DNA of 64,000 nt, taken from assembly GCF_021134715.1 (NCBI RefSeq), contig NC_060017.1, positions 372,001-436,000 on the forward strand. Reading direction: 5' to 3'. Under the pieces are notes generated by a model. It had not been told where the DNA came from. It searched no databases and saw only the letters and a list, made by a program, of their open reading frames with translations. The DNA comes from Daphnia pulex (Eukaryota; Arthropoda; Branchiopoda; Diplostraca; Daphniidae). The translations under genes were made by a program, and so were the position numbers. Numbering within the stretch: the first letter of the stretch is position 1; each line of letters starts with the position of its first letter. Positions 1 through 13,149 of this stretch are shown one piece after another.

Positions 1-1133
1 ACATCGTCAACGACTTATTTTGTATATACTAATTCGCGAAACCCCTATCTTTGGACCTAGGAACACGAAATGGTGTTTGAAGCGGTCAAATCGGCGCTGC
101 TGTCGCCCCTCCCCCTTTCTTATCCATTTTGACTTGTCACGGGAGACGACCCTCTAGGTTGATGGAATGGGCTACGCTCTCTCCAAAAACATGATGAACA
201 TTAGTGTTAGATCGATGCTAATTCACGCTGGTGTACTGATATGAAGTCTCGCTAAACGATACGCATAGTTTAAACTTCCGGCGGCCAAATGGGCCATTAG
301 GAAATGTAAACTATATTGCTAACGATTATTACATCCATTTCCTCCGGAGCAGAAACGGCCTCGGGCGTTATGGAATCACCAGAAATGCATGCCCATCTAC
401 CTGACCCTTTAGTAGACGAGCTCCGCGCAGTAGCTGCGGTGGACGCAAACTACTCCGCTCTGACATGACGCCGCAAGAGGGACATTTTTTTTGGCCACTG
501 CAGCTTTTTCTCTTTTCCAACATTTTCGTCACCAATTCAATGGAAGATACGACATTTGGACTGCCATTCGACGCGTCAAGGACATTGCCGTACGTCAGGG
601 TTGACACCCTAGCGGTGTGTACCAAAGCGCAACAGCCGATTTTTATCAGCAAACCTAACGTTGTTAAGGTTGCAAATTTGAATACTATGGAAAAAGGAAA
701 AGAGCGACGAACAAAAGGACTTCGAAAAAATTCTTAGAAAAGCCCTTGCCAGCTAGTAAATGACAGACTCTGCTTTAACAACTAAAATTAGTAGTCAACC
801 ATAGTTGTTACGTATATTGTGGTATGCACAGGATGCTTTACTGCGCCCTCTCGTCAAACCAGAGTGATGGATAGATGGTGAGAGCACGCACGGGGTTTTC
901 TAAGTTGAGATCACCCGGGTTGGTGGTCATGGTGGAAGAGTTGCACGATTTTTTTTTCAAAAATCAAATATTCAATCTTGCAACACTGTTGTGGGGGCTT
1001 TATTCAAACGGAAAAGGAGGGTCACATAAAGCCCCTTGGGCGCCTTCAGAATTTGGAGTTAGTTAAATTTTAGATGTAAGTTTGTAATTTAAGATGTGGG
1101 TGTATTGACCTAACGTTAAAAAAGGCCACTCTA
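1..1133. other. non-coding stretch, no gene seen
   Basis: No reading frame here shows a recognisable family, a signal peptide or a convincing splice pattern. The short open frames at 368-652 and 465-737 overlap on opposite strands and look like chance. I see no RNA gene. Confidence 0.5.
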
Positions 1134-1135
1134 TA

Positions 1136-1625
1136 GACAAGTTCGGGATGCTGAGTTGCACAACCGCTAAATTAGGATCGTGCGCCAACGTGTCCTTTTA
1201 ACGTTGTGGGGATAGTAGAAAGCGGGTTTTTTATTATTTAAGCATAGAATTACTTATCTAATCTTAGAAATGTTCAGGATTATCGTTGTTTAGTATTTTC
1301 TTGTGTGTTTGAGCTTGTCACTTGTCAGCAGATCTGTCAAAAAACACAAGAAAAGACTAAACAGCATCCCAGACTTGGACTTTCTTTAATTTTAATGGGT
1401 AAACTAAGCTGAATCACCATGAGCTGAATTATACATTTCAAATTACTCTATAAAAAGCAGAATGTTCTAAACAACGATAATCCTGAACATTTCTAAGATT
1501 AGATAAGTAATTCTATGCTTAAATAATAAAAAAGCCCGCTTTCTACTATCCCAACAACGTTAAAAGGACACGTTGGCGCACGATCCTAATTTAGCGGTTG
1601 TGCAACTCAGCATCCCGAACTTGTC
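1136..1625. mobile_element. fold-back / MITE-type DNA element with long inverted repeats
   Basis: Two arms of about 158 bp (1136-1293 and 1467-1625) are near-perfect inverted copies; both begin with GACAAGTTCGGGATGCTGAG read inward. A TA dinucleotide sits just outside each end, which fits a Tc1/mariner-type target duplication, although TA alone is weak evidence. The roughly 170-bp core holds a smaller inverted repeat built on TTTTCTTGTGTGTTT and its complement. There is no transposase frame, so it is non-autonomous. Confidence 0.75.
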
Positions 1626-1941
1626 TATTTTAACCAGAGATAAGGAGATGGCTTACTCTGTGTAAAGTCCAGCAGTCGACATTTTGCCCCCTCCCCCTCC
1701 TCAAACGACGAATTCGACTGCGCTGCTCCTTTCGGCGAGCTTCGGAAGCTTTTCCCAGTAGTTCTCTCCCTTTAGGACCGCCCCTAGCGCCAAGTAAGAC
1801 AAAGCTTCCGGAGCTCAGGTAACATTCGCCTTGGCGAATATACACCTAGTTATAAAAAAAAAGCGCAACAGCCGCTGCGGTCCCAACCTACTCACCCGAT
1901 AAAGGACGGAAAAACGTCTATGGAGCCGATTGTTGTGTTTA
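1626..1941. other. spacer between two transposon copies
   Basis: The stretch contains a CT-rich block and an open frame on the minus strand (1630-1845) that is arginine-rich and matches nothing I know. I see no supported gene. Confidence 0.4.
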
Positions 1942-1950
1942 GCTGTTTAC

Positions 1951-3244
1951 GGGTCGCCATAATTCGTCATCGTCATCGTCATCGTCATCGTCTGCCCATA
2001 GGGGGCTAAAATGCGGGATCCGCTGTGGATGCCACCAGGGGGCACCACTAGATTACAAATCGTCATAGGCTAAAGTTGTGCAAGTTTATCTAGATTTTAA
2101 TGCTTGTTTTATTTTAAAAATAGGGAATAATAAATTAAATAGAAATTGTAATGCAAAAAAATTAACAAATTTTCCTGTATTCTCTAAAACATTCACGCAT
2201 AGAAAACATAAAACTAATGTAAAAAATAGACGTTATTTCCGAAAAAATTAATCGGCGTAATGTCGTAGATAACTAGACATCCTATAACAAGTTATAAAAC
2301 AACGCTTCAATCAGAACCTCTGAAATTCTAATTAGAATTAGAATTTCGCAAATAAAATATGGTCAACACATAAGACGAAATCATGTCCGTCAGAACTCAG
2401 AACATGTTATATTACATAGCTAAATGAGTGTATACATAGTATATACTATATACACTTATATATAATGTATACAATTATATGAGAAGGTACACCGTACACA
2501 TGAATGACAGTAAGGGCAAAAATTAAATATAAAAATATATATAATTATATGCGATTATATAATATCGGATGTATAAAAATATATATAATTATATGCGGTT
2601 ATATAATATCGCATATAATTATATATAATTTTTTATATAATTTTATACATAAATATATAAAGTCGTTCAAGGTATTTTCCTATCAAATTAAAGGCAGATA
2701 ATTTTCCAGAGGTGACGTGAAAATATTTTAACAAAGTACCACGTAACTTGAACGGATCACATCATTACACTGATAATATCATGGAACTTATCGATTCATG
2801 TATACGTGATAGAAATATTTTGCTGCGGCAGGTGGCAGTGGAAAAGCCACCAATAAGTTTGGTTTTCCCGTCATGAGAAAACGCCGAGAAAACGAATCAT
2901 GATTGTGCATGGTGAATTTCAACCCACCATCAATAAGCATTTCCCCGTGTTTTCTTTAATGTTGTGTTCATTTTCTAAATTAATTTTGCATTCGCACCTC
3001 GTTTTAGTTTTAAGTATTTAATGCATTAGACCAATTGCATTAGCATTACGCTAGAGCTAGACATTAAAAGATATTTGTACTACCATGTTCGAACCACAAA
3101 AAACTGTAGTGGTTGTTCGAAATGCCAAGTAGAAGTCAAGCGGCTCCCTCTGGTGGCCGATTCATGATTTCCACAACACATTCCGCAGTTTAGTCCCTAA
3201 AAGACGATGACGATGACGATGACGATGACGAATTATGGCGACCC
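1951..3244. mobile_element. non-autonomous DNA transposon, Mutator-like by its 9-bp target duplication
   Basis: The element is flanked by a perfect 9-bp duplication, GCTGTTTAC, at 1942-1950 and 3245-3253. Its inverted ends begin GGGTCGCCATAATTC and run straight into a (GTCATC)n tract; 43 bp match exactly, and weaker similarity continues for about 50 bp more (both ends carry a CCACCAG..GGG motif). The 1.2-kb interior is AT-rich and has no transposase. A 9-bp duplication with long inverted ends is typical of Mutator-like elements, so the class is inferred from structure only. Confidence 0.75.
2400..2690. repeat. AT-rich tandem repeat inside the Mutator-like element
   Basis: TATA-rich low-complexity DNA. 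A unit of about 45 bp around TATATATAATTATATGCG, followed by TTATATAATATCG, occurs twice in a row (about 2535-2572 and 2573-2616). The open frame at 2504-2701 is this repeat translated and is not taken as a gene. Confidence 0.7.
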
Positions 3245-3455
3245 GCTGTTTACTTCGTAGTCTGTGGTCTCACAATTATATTTACCCCAAGTCACATAAT
3301 TTACGAAATACGTACATGTTACGATTATAAAAATGTATGTATTATTTCATTGTCTTGATTTTCTTCACAAAATTTTGTCGGATTCCGCTAACAATGAAAC
3401 GTTTTTAAAAATTTGGTATTTCAAGCGAAATAGGGGACGAAAAAAAATTCAATAA

Positions 3456-6400
3456 TTAGGTTTGGGCAATTAAACGCAACAGATAAGGACGAGCGTATAA
3501 TAGGGGAACAATGGTTTGAAGCAGTATTGTTCCATCAGGGATTTCAGATTTCAGAATTTCCAAGGCACACTCTATCGCTGGCTTGCAATCTGCGTTCTGG
3601 CGATTTACTTTCCATTTCATCTCTAGCTGATTCAAGGACTCTCCAGATGGTTGCAGATAACACAACATCACATGAGCCAAACAACGCCCCCTTAGAAAGA
3701 ACAAGCGAGCATTTTTGAAATTTCAGTATACGAACAGGACTGTACACAACATACTTAAAGAAGAAAAATGCTACATACTTGGATGAGAGTTTGGGAACTT
3801 TGCCCAGACCGATTGTTGATAACCAACTTTTGTTTTCCTCAATCCACGAACTAAGCAGCTCACACCATTCTGATTTAACAGCTGTCCTGTGGGGGCTGAT
3901 GTCCGGCGAGGCTATATTCCAAACATTCACCAGTCTCTCATACATAAAGCACAGTTTTGGCTCCAATGCTTCACTGAATTGATTGTTACAAGCGGAATAA
4001 AATTCATTGATCTCAAAATAAAATTTAAAAAATCCGTAAATTATTATTACCTTAAGGAGAGCAGTTTGCAGTTGGAAAGCATCTGTTCTAGGATATACGA
4101 CTCGTCTTCTACCTCGATTTTTCCCTGATTGGTAACCAGGCAATACCAACTCAAAAGACATCCTTGCTGCCAGCAAACTCTGGTCAGTTCCTTCAAACCT
4201 CCTGTGGGGAGCAATCCAAAAATAAAGGAGCGAGTTCCTTCTAAATGTTCCAAGGCAGTTTCCAGCACAGCAGCAACTCGTTTCAAGTCAGAGTGACCAC
4301 CACCGATTGAAGTAACCACTCGCAGAACAGTCTCTACCAAGGCGGGATCGACAGGGTACGAATTAATCCGCTGGCATATGCAGTTTTGAAGGGCGTCGGC
4401 AATCAGACTAGAGCTGGACACGGCCACCGTTAAATACTCATGAATGGCACTCCTGTATTCCGCATGCTGACTATTGTGGCAGATGAATTCCAAAAGACAA
4501 CTAACTGCATTTATTATAGCTTTAGGATGTTGCTGGTTGAGAGATCGGTAACGAGAGACAGTCAAAGCCACAAGACGAATCCAGGATCGAATAAACATTT
4601 GTCTCTTAAATGAATTGTCAATTTGATCAGACGATTGAATATGGTAGCCACTGGCAGCTTGCAATAAACTGAAAATATAAATTCATTAATAAAATACAGA
4701 ACATTAGAAAAAGCCAGAAGTTTCAAAAAAGAAAATTACCGAAACACGAGAGCATCGTTGGAACTGGATGATGTTTCCTGTCTTTCTAAATAAGGTTGCA
4801 AAACGAAAAGCGGATCACAGGTAGAGACGTACCAGTTTAATACTTGGTCATAGACGTTGGGGTCTATGTATTGCCAAGGATATGAACAAGCTTCATCTAG
4901 TATACGTTTCATCATTGGATTCTATTCAAGGAAAAGAAATTAATCAGCCGTGAATTGCATGATTGGTGGCGGTTTAAGTATTGTGGTTAGTACCTGTTGA
5001 GCGGTTGGTTCTCCAGCCAATCGGACATGCAGATGAAGCAAACAAGCTAGTAATCGGGCACAGGTTGCCGGTTGAGACTTACACTGTGCAATGAGGGACG
5101 ACAAGGAGCAACGAACGAAAAGACTGACTAGGAACGAATGAACTTCGGGCAAGAACTGTCCCACAACACGCACCATTTGCTCCAGGTCATTCAGTGAAGG
5201 GATAAACGATTGCCAGGGTAGATTATCCAGTGCTTGATGAATTACCTTCAAAATAAAAGTGTAAATTTGCGATTATTTCCTACAAAATTCATTAATAAGA
5301 ATCACCTGAAGTATGTGTGGTTTGACGGCTGTGTGGCAGAATCCATGCAAGTAGAAGGTTAGCATCTGAGACAGAATGCTCTGCTTGGCAGGAATCGTCT
5401 CATGGATGAAGTTGATGCAGTGTATGATGGAAGAAGCCATTAACGAAGCCAAACCGCTATCGGCAGCGATCCACGGCAGCAAGAGTGTACGGTCAGAAGA
5501 CGCATGTTGTATCCAAGCTGCGCAATTAGAATTTACGTGTTGTTGGGTGTATGGTAGTATCCAAGGAGAATAAAGATCACGAATACTAGTCCAAAGCTGC
5601 CCAACCACTGCAAGAATTAGTTCATGTTTATCATTATCATTCAGTAAGACTGAGAATTGGAGAAAAGAAATACGGTACATAAATCTGAAGGTGTTCCAGC
5701 ATCAATTTGCAAAGTGGCAAAACACAATCCATGGCCGATGGTCAGTAGAAAACAAGTAACAACGTGGACATAAGGTCGATATTTCGGATACAATCCATAA
5801 AGACCGTGAAGCTGTCGTTCTTTGGAAAAATGCTGTGACAAAATTATGGTCGTCTCCATCATCTAAGGAAACGCAAAAATTATTAGAATTTACGATCGTA
5901 AAGATTTTTGGAAAAAAAATTTACTCGATTGACATCCAGTAGCGTCTGTTGAGTGGTGTATTGCAAAACCTGTTGACGAAACTCTTCCATGCTCGATTCG
6001 GGTTGAAACCGGAGTAATCCCTGACCTAGGGTATTGATCAAGTCGCACCAAAGAGCCGGGCTGCAGCTCTGGGCTTCGCTGGATTTCAGCAGTAGATGCA
6101 GGACTCGGTTATACTGCTCTGGAAAATTGTGTAACAATACATGTTGCAAATGGCGTCGCAGGATCTATTTCAATAGAAATTATTATACATTGATCCTTGA
6201 GGAAATTAGAATAACAACTTTTACTTACTTCATGGACGGCTTGTGCCTTTTCAATTGGTGTTGGGCCAAAACTATCTAAAGCAGTAATGATGATATCCAG
6301 AAGTTTCACGCGATCCTGTGGATAGCATTCTCTACAATTCAACCACCAACGAACGTCAAACTAAAATTTAAAAATTTAAAAATATATACCCATTAATTTC

Positions 6401-9400
6401 AATTGGAAAATGGCTTTCTACTGATTTACCGCGCATCTACCTTAGTAAGAAGGACTAGAATAAGATCACTATCATGTTTGGATAGGGTTGTGACCAGCCG
6501 ATACGAGTCTAAGAAAGCGGCAATGGCGGCACTGGAAGGATCCGGCGTAGATGGTGTAAAATGAGGTGCCACAAGACCGGCCAAATTAGAATTGCTACTC
6601 AACAATCCTACAAGGTTTCGGCACTGTTCGGGATGTCCCGCAATACAACACTGGCCTGTAAAACCAAGAAATATTTATACGAGTCTCAATAGACATAAAT
6701 TTAACCACACTCACCTAATCCTTCAAGGCAAGTGGAGAGTAACTGCTTGGTTGGTAAAAAGCTATTACTCTCTTCACTAACAAGTTCAACTAGAATATAA
6801 AAGAGAGCTGCTCCTGTCTCCAAAACCTTGGGCTCCGATGAAGCTCGAATTTGTTCGACACAGTCTTCAAGGAGAAGAGCGGCTACGCAAAGCTTTTGGG
6901 TGTTGGGGTCTTGGAAATCTGATCGCAAACGGATCGCTTCCTGCCTATTCGTGTCTAATTGTTTACGAACGGAAGAGTTGATTCGCCAGGGCTCGCAACT
7001 CAGTTTGATTACAGCCGAGCCGCTACAAACTCCAGATTGTGTTCCATCACATTTGACCGTCAATGTCCGTTCTGATCGATAGGGACAATAAAGTTCCATT
7101 AAAAGCTCGGCATAGTGGCAATCCAACGACGTCAATTCGGCCATACGTCTACTGAATTGGTCGGCACAATCTACGACGACTTGAAGGTGTGGATTGAGTA
7201 GTCGACGGAGGTCACCGGCATTCTGGAACGCAGCTAATCCTAGTCTCGAGAAGGGCCGTTGAAGAGCTACTTGAGCTAATCGAATAGGTTCAGGATAGGA
7301 TTGCAGTCTTGTAAATATTGTGTCTTTATTGAGTTGTAAAAAATCTCCTGTTTTTTTATGGAACACTACAGAAGTAGTGATGTTTCTCTCCTTGTTCCAT
7401 GATTCTCTGAGCTCTTGACGCTCCGCATGGATAGTGTTGAAATTGCAGAGATCCAACCACATATCGGAGCCTTCGAAGAGTTGAAGCAATCGCGCTGGAT
7501 GGTAATTGGGCGCTAGTGATGGCAAATAAACATGCGGTTCCAACAGTTTAACGTCTTCCACCCAAAGACAACAACTCTGTAAGAAGCTGGAACGTATGCG
7601 GTCGTTCTGAAATAGTTGAACACCTTCTTCCCATTTCAAAACAAGTCGTTTCAATAAAGAAGAAAGAGCAGGAGAGTTTGTCATGATTCGTTGCCCAATG
7701 GCCCAACTATCGCTGCCGATTTCCGTGGATTCCGGACGAGAAAAGTAGAGACTGAAGAAACGCTGAATGATCACAGGAAGCAGCGGATGTTCTAAACCAA
7801 TTTCCACTGCCATTTGCGCATATCGAACTAGACAAAGTTGGTTGACACCAATGGGAGGGATTTTTAGAAATCCAGCAATTGATTTTAAAGCCTGTTCGAC
7901 ACTTTTAACTTTGCCCGGTTGTAAATCGATGGTGAGATGTTGCCACATTTTAGACTGGCGTTCAAATTCCAGTTCCATGATGATCCACGAAAGATAAGGG
8001 AAGGTTGGGGTGGGTGGAATTAATTCGGTTGCGTCCAAGTGGCCAAGGGCTTCAGACGAACCGCTGACCCAATTACCCACACGCGAAACAAGTCCTTTAG
8101 ACGGCCGATGGACTTTAGAGGATTCTTGAAGGACGACTGATAAAATGCGACGACAACTTTGGCTACTAACCGGATCCATCCAAGCGGTTCGCGACAAAGT
8201 GTCAAGCAGGTAAAGAATACTTTTGTCTGCATTCCACTTGGTAAAACTGGTGAGAATATTTATCCAAATTTCAAGGGCAGGTGTGGCTCCAGCCAAATTC
8301 AACCTGAATTAAATTTAATCCCTTGGTTATTTTAATAAACATTTAAAACTGGTTTTATTCTCAAATAAATTAAACAAATAAAAAAACTGACCCGTTTAAC
8401 TTCCAAATGGTGATTTCAATCAAAGTAGCCATCATTTTGAGAACATCTCCGGGAAATTGTGTGGTCAATAAGTTCTTGGCCCTCTTGTAGTAAGTCAAAT
8501 CGGCCTGGACCAGCCGTTGGAAGATGTCCAGCAATTTTCCCTGATCATACAGCACATCAGGACAAGTGACTAAGAGTGGAAATAAATGGTTGAGGATGGC
8601 CACGACCGGGCGATGTTGATCGGCGATACTCAAAGTGTACAAGAGATCGACGCCGATCGAACAGAATTCCGGAACGCTGTGCCCAGCATTAGTCATAGAT
8701 AGCGCTACATAGCAGCTGAAGGGAGTAGGTGATTGGCGCAAAACTAACAAGTGAGGGTCTTCTTTTAACTGCCGTACAGTACGGAAGGCCTGTTGCGGAT
8801 GGTGAAGCATCCACTCAAGATGATCCGGAAAACAATCGAAAATGTGGAGGCGAAGTTTAAGGACTAAATGCCAAGCCCACTGGACCACACTCGAAGAATT
8901 CCAAGAACGAGAAAAACTTGTGAGAAATTGCACCGAATCAGCCAGAAAATTTGAAGCCAATACGGGGACGGCCGAAGGAACTGGAAGCCTGCCATGAATA
9001 GAAACAACTTCCGTCAACAATAAAGCCGTTTGCTGGTGGAAAGCAGTGCCCAGGAACGGACGTTTAGGGACATCTTCTAACGCCCAGTTCAAACGAGTCA
9101 GCACTGTGACAGCGAGTTGATGACGAACAGAATCGAGAGCTTCGTTCAGCAGCCAATCTCGTAGTAACTGGAAATCTTTTATCGTGGGCTGCCATTGATG
9201 TAACGGTAAATCCTTGTAAAAAGCCAACGAATCAACCGGTAACTTGTGATGTTGCTTCAACCTTTCGAAGATGAAAGAAACGAAAGGCGGGTAACGGTCG
9301 ATGATACCCACCAAGAGATCTTTAGCCGTTTCAAAGCAGATCTCCCTCGTGATTTCACTCAACAGTCCCAACTCGGTTAACTCCCAGGCGACCAATTGAA

Positions 9401-11590
9401 GAAAGCTATTGTCCGATGAGGCTGATTCATCACTGGCCATTGCCGCCAAAGTCACTAGGAAGACGAATCTATCTGGTTCGGGAAGTTGAATCAATTTCGT
9501 TTCAAGAAGATTCCAAAAAGAATCAGCGCAGAAAGTACTTTCTTGATTCAAAGAGTCGAGATGATCCAGTTCGATGGGTTCGCCAATGATCTCCGAATGC
9601 CACCGTACCCACAACTGGAATCTGAGTCGATGAGTCAATCCGTTTAATGGAATGCGACTCAAAAGCTGCCACGATCGTTGTTGTCTCGTACGAATCAATA
9701 AAGACAACCCTTCCAGCACGACATGTTCATATTCTCTTGATATTCGTTCCAACATTGCCGAATCAACGAATCTTTCCATGTGTTGGGTTTGCCATATATC
9801 AGATAGATTGCAAACAGTGTGCAAAATTAGCTGACCGAATTTCTTAGCCAGATTCTTGTACCGAAGTCCTTGGTAGGTTTTTAATCCGGATTCAAACATG
9901 CTCAGGAGGTGGCGGGCAATGGCGAAAGAACGAAGCCATTGCCCAGCTTTGATGGGTCCGGTAAGAACGTCAACTTGATCTTGTTGCCGAAGTTGAAAGG
10001 CAAAACGAAACACATTGGCTATTGGAATTTGATTCAGTAATGACAATAGGTCATCATCCGTTAAGTTCATCACAGTCATTTGATTATCGGTACATTCATC
10101 TTCACCTTCGGAGTCTAGCCAAACCCAATGATTGTCTTGGTCGGGATCGATCCAACTTTGTAGAAATTCTTGACGACTGCGGACTGGCTGGCACAAGATC
10201 GACAATAGCGCCAACACAACATCAACGTGATGGATGTTGGTACCCTGGCGGTCTTCGAAAGGATCGTAATAGGGTGTCTGCACGTATGGACTGCCCCATC
10301 GAGCCAATCCTGTTGGGCAGCGCAAGGCGTGATGGGCGAGGAAGAGATAATCTTCTTTTCTAGCTCTTTTCAGCAAAGAAACAGCAACATAGTTCAGCCA
10401 AGATTTCAGGTGGTCGATAAACACTGGATCTTTGACTGGCCGTCGCAGGAAAGCAAAAAGAACCGAAATTGAACCATGCTCACTTTGTTGGCTGCCCTGA
10501 CAAATTAGCCATTCGACGCGCAGTTTCCACCAATGAGATTCGTAGACACTCAAAACCAACTTTTCTTGTATCTTTTCGCGTTGTTGTTGCAGCTGGCGAA
10601 TTAGTTGAAGTGAGGATTTTTCGTTGAGATGGGCTACAGGAAAATCGTAGTAACCCTTAACTTTTTTGTTGTCGGAGCATTCGCCATATTCCACGACCCT
10701 TTTAGTCTCTGTTGTCCAAAGTTGGGACGTCAACATTTCAACGTCCCGATTCACTTGATCCAGTTCTTCCATTGTACTTTTCAACATTAATCTTGAGCGC
10801 AGAAAGTATGTTAGGCTTTCATACAATGGATGTGATTCTAAATGTTTTCGGCAATCCAGAAAACTTTCCACCACAGCCATCTCGCCCACAAGTAATTGGT
10901 TTTCATAGAAAGACACCAGCTGCTCCGCTGTGAAAGGCTTTAGATTGCTTAGTTGTTGTTGATTAAAAACAACTTGAATGATATTGTCTTTAAATGACTG
11001 AGGAAACGCAGTATCTGCTACTATTTTATCACAGGGAAGATCTAAGTTGAACTCGAGAGTAGCATTTAACATGCTAGGAGCTGGTGCTGAAGGAGCTTTT
11101 GTCTCTGTTAATTCTGGGGATTCCATCAAAAGTTCACTCAATTTATCATAAATAGATTCTTCACATGTGCTGGGAGTCTGATTGTATCCACATTCACTCA
11201 CAATTTGAGTATTTTCAAGTTGAACAGATGAACTAAAATCATTCTCAACACATTCAGGTTCATTCTGAGAAAGGTTGGGAATGTGATTTGTTTCCTCAAT
11301 TTTACTAGTTTCTGGTTGTTTCCTCGCATCTTGTTGAAGCCTCTCTTCAACTTGTATGATGGCTTCTGATTTTTTTTCACAATCATCTTCAAAATGTATA
11401 GACCTTGTTTCATTTTTTATCTCCAATATCTCTTTAGAAGATTCAAGAGGATCAACCTAGGTGAATGAAGCCAACAAACTGTGAATAACGTAGACGAAGT
11501 AAAGTTTTTTTTTAAATTATTATTACCGATTTATCCTTAGTTTTAGATTTCCCTTTTTTCTTGTTCCTCGGACGCACTGCTTCAGCCATG
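3456..11590 (-). CDS. EPG5: ectopic P-granules protein 5 homolog (autophagy tethering factor), 13 exons
   Basis: EPG5 is a very large helical protein that helps autophagosomes fuse with late endosomes and lysosomes. The start at 11590 gives MAEAVRPRNKKKGKS, like human EPG5 (MAEAVKPQ). Exons read leftwards: 11590-11527, 11456-8391, 8303-6716, 6655-6441, 6361-6229, 6164-5925, 5861 to about 5677, about 5605-5306, about 5245-4994, 4921-4740, 4671-4051, 3973-3779 and 3690-3456, about 2,430 residues against about 2,580 in human. Landmarks shared with the human protein, recalled from memory, are RCPTGLARWGSPYVQ, LPLHQWQP, CYVALSMTNAGHSVPEFC, HPLLPVIIQRFFSLY, CRNLVGLLSS and FLKIP, plus the C-terminal block ending LLYARPYLLRLIAQT. 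The last intron uses acceptor TTCTTTCTAAG at 3691; using a nearer AG instead would lose the conserved C terminus. No break is visible. The gene ends 200 bp from a transposon copy. Confidence 0.93.
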
Positions 11591-11782
11591 ATTTACTGAT
11601 ATCGAATACGACGTAGTTCCATTGAATTGATAAAACTACAAAGCTCAAAATTTGTTTTATCTTTCCATCCTGGATTCCCAGTTCTAGAAGACTACAGACA
11701 GCTGAATCTGTTTTCATTACGCATTTCATAACAGAAGCCTTTTCTCACCAGTTTCGGCTTTTCCGCTTTTCTTAGCTGGCGG

Positions 11783-12342
11783 TAGGGCTGTGGCCCGGGA
11801 CGTTTTTAGCGGGTTTTTTTTTAATGGGTTTTTTAGACGGGTTTTTCTTCTTCCGCGGGTCGTAGCGGGTTGGGCCAACTGAGTGACCGGGTTTGGCCCG
11901 GGCCAACCCATGGGTCAAAAAATTTATACCGGTCGGGTAACGGCCCGGGTAAAAAATCGGGTCAAACACACTTTTTTTTTTACAAACTTAAAAAAATTCC
12001 CTAAATTTCTTAATTATCTTCTTCTTCCAACAGTGACACGTCAATTCTGTCTTTCTGAACACCCCTGAACGCCCTTTTCTACCACTTATCTTACTTTTCA
12101 TGCTACGAAATTATCGTAGAGCATTTGGCGGCAATATTTTGAGGCCGCAGGCATAGAGAATAACGAGCTTCTCTATTTGACTACTAGATGGCGCCACCGC
12201 TCGGGTTGGCCCGCGGGCCCGGGGGTTCAACCCGTCGCCCGCCCCGTTAAAAAAAATGCCTCGGTGGGTCGAGTCGGGTTGGGTTTTTTTTCGTTCAGCC
12301 CGGGCGGTGGCCCGGGTTTTCATCGCCCGGGCCACAGCCCTA
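11783..12342. mobile_element. hAT-like MITE, GC-rich
   Basis: The element is bounded by a perfect 8-bp duplication, GCTGGCGG, at 11775-11782 and 12343-12350. Its ends are inverted repeats starting TAGGGCTGTGGCCCGGG. Subterminal DNA is packed with CGGGT/ACCCG and GGCCCGGG words on both sides of an AT-rich core. An 8-bp duplication with short inverted ends is the hAT pattern. At 560 bp it has no transposase. It lies just upstream of the EPG5 start codon, so it may affect the EPG5 promoter. Confidence 0.8.
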
Positions 12343-12350
12343 GCTGGCGG

Positions 12351-13149
12351 GCCAGCCTAGCACTCTGTGGCCAGCCTGGCCTGTCAGCAACCTGCTAATT
12401 TTGCTTTTCAGCTTTGCTTTGCTCTGGCTTTGCTTCAATATTTTGCCAATATTAACTAATTTTAGATACACAAAACATGCATGGGGGAGGTATTGATTAT
12501 TACATATAATTGAACTGAAAAAGAAATCGAACACGGGTCATTTTGCTGAAATATGTGATGGCAGAGCTATAGAGGGTGCCAGACATTCAGGCCATCGACA
12601 ATCAGGCCAACGACGTTCAGGCCAGGCGGCCTGAAAGTCCCCGGCCACTGGCCTGAATGTCCAAATAATCCTTTCAGGCCAGTGGCGGCAGTTGGTAATC
12701 TGGTAATTTTTAAATGCAAAGTCTTGAGTGATGGGATCGTGACTCTTGACGTGAGTGATTGAGGATATCTATTATTGAGTGCATCATCTCGATCATTTAT
12801 TACTAAAGGATGGACCGAACGCTCATGGAACTGTGGAGTGATAAAGTTCAATGAAGCAGAAGCCCCAATTAAGTGCGGCTCTATGGTTATTACATTATTT
12901 TGAATACTTATTTTTATTTCAAAAGTAGACTGTAGCTGCAGCGCGAAACAATTAAATTTATTTAGAAGTCAGCGAAAGTTAAATCAGGTTTGGTAATCAG
13001 CGGTAATCAAACTACAATTCAAATTAAAAGAAATTCCCAGAATAGACTAGATCAAGCGTAATACATCGTTGCTAGAGCCGCGTTATTTAAAACATGCGTG
13101 CGTGAGAAATTTGTGACAACATAAGACTACGTGATCTGTTTCTTATCAA
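12351..13149. other. intergenic, with short GGCC-rich inverted repeats
   Basis: At 12575-12690 the words CATTCAGGCCA and TGGCCTGAATG recur several times in both orientations, giving a small hairpin-rich patch of unknown origin. The rest is AT-rich with no supported gene. Confidence 0.4.

Noticed and set aside
368-737. Overlapping open frames on both strands
   Set aside because: They share the same DNA, have no domain, no homolog I know and no splice context.
1960-1992. GTCATC repeats as an independent microsatellite or CRISPR-like array
   Set aside because: They are part of a terminal inverted repeat, mirrored at 3203-3230; there are no spacers.
2504-2701. Open frame of 65 codons
   Set aside because: It is the translation of an AT-rich tandem repeat inside a transposon.
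3544-3700. Alternative EPG5 end using a nearer acceptor (…CLGNSEI)
   Set aside because: It loses the conserved C-terminal block; the acceptor at 3691 gives the frame that matches the family to the end.
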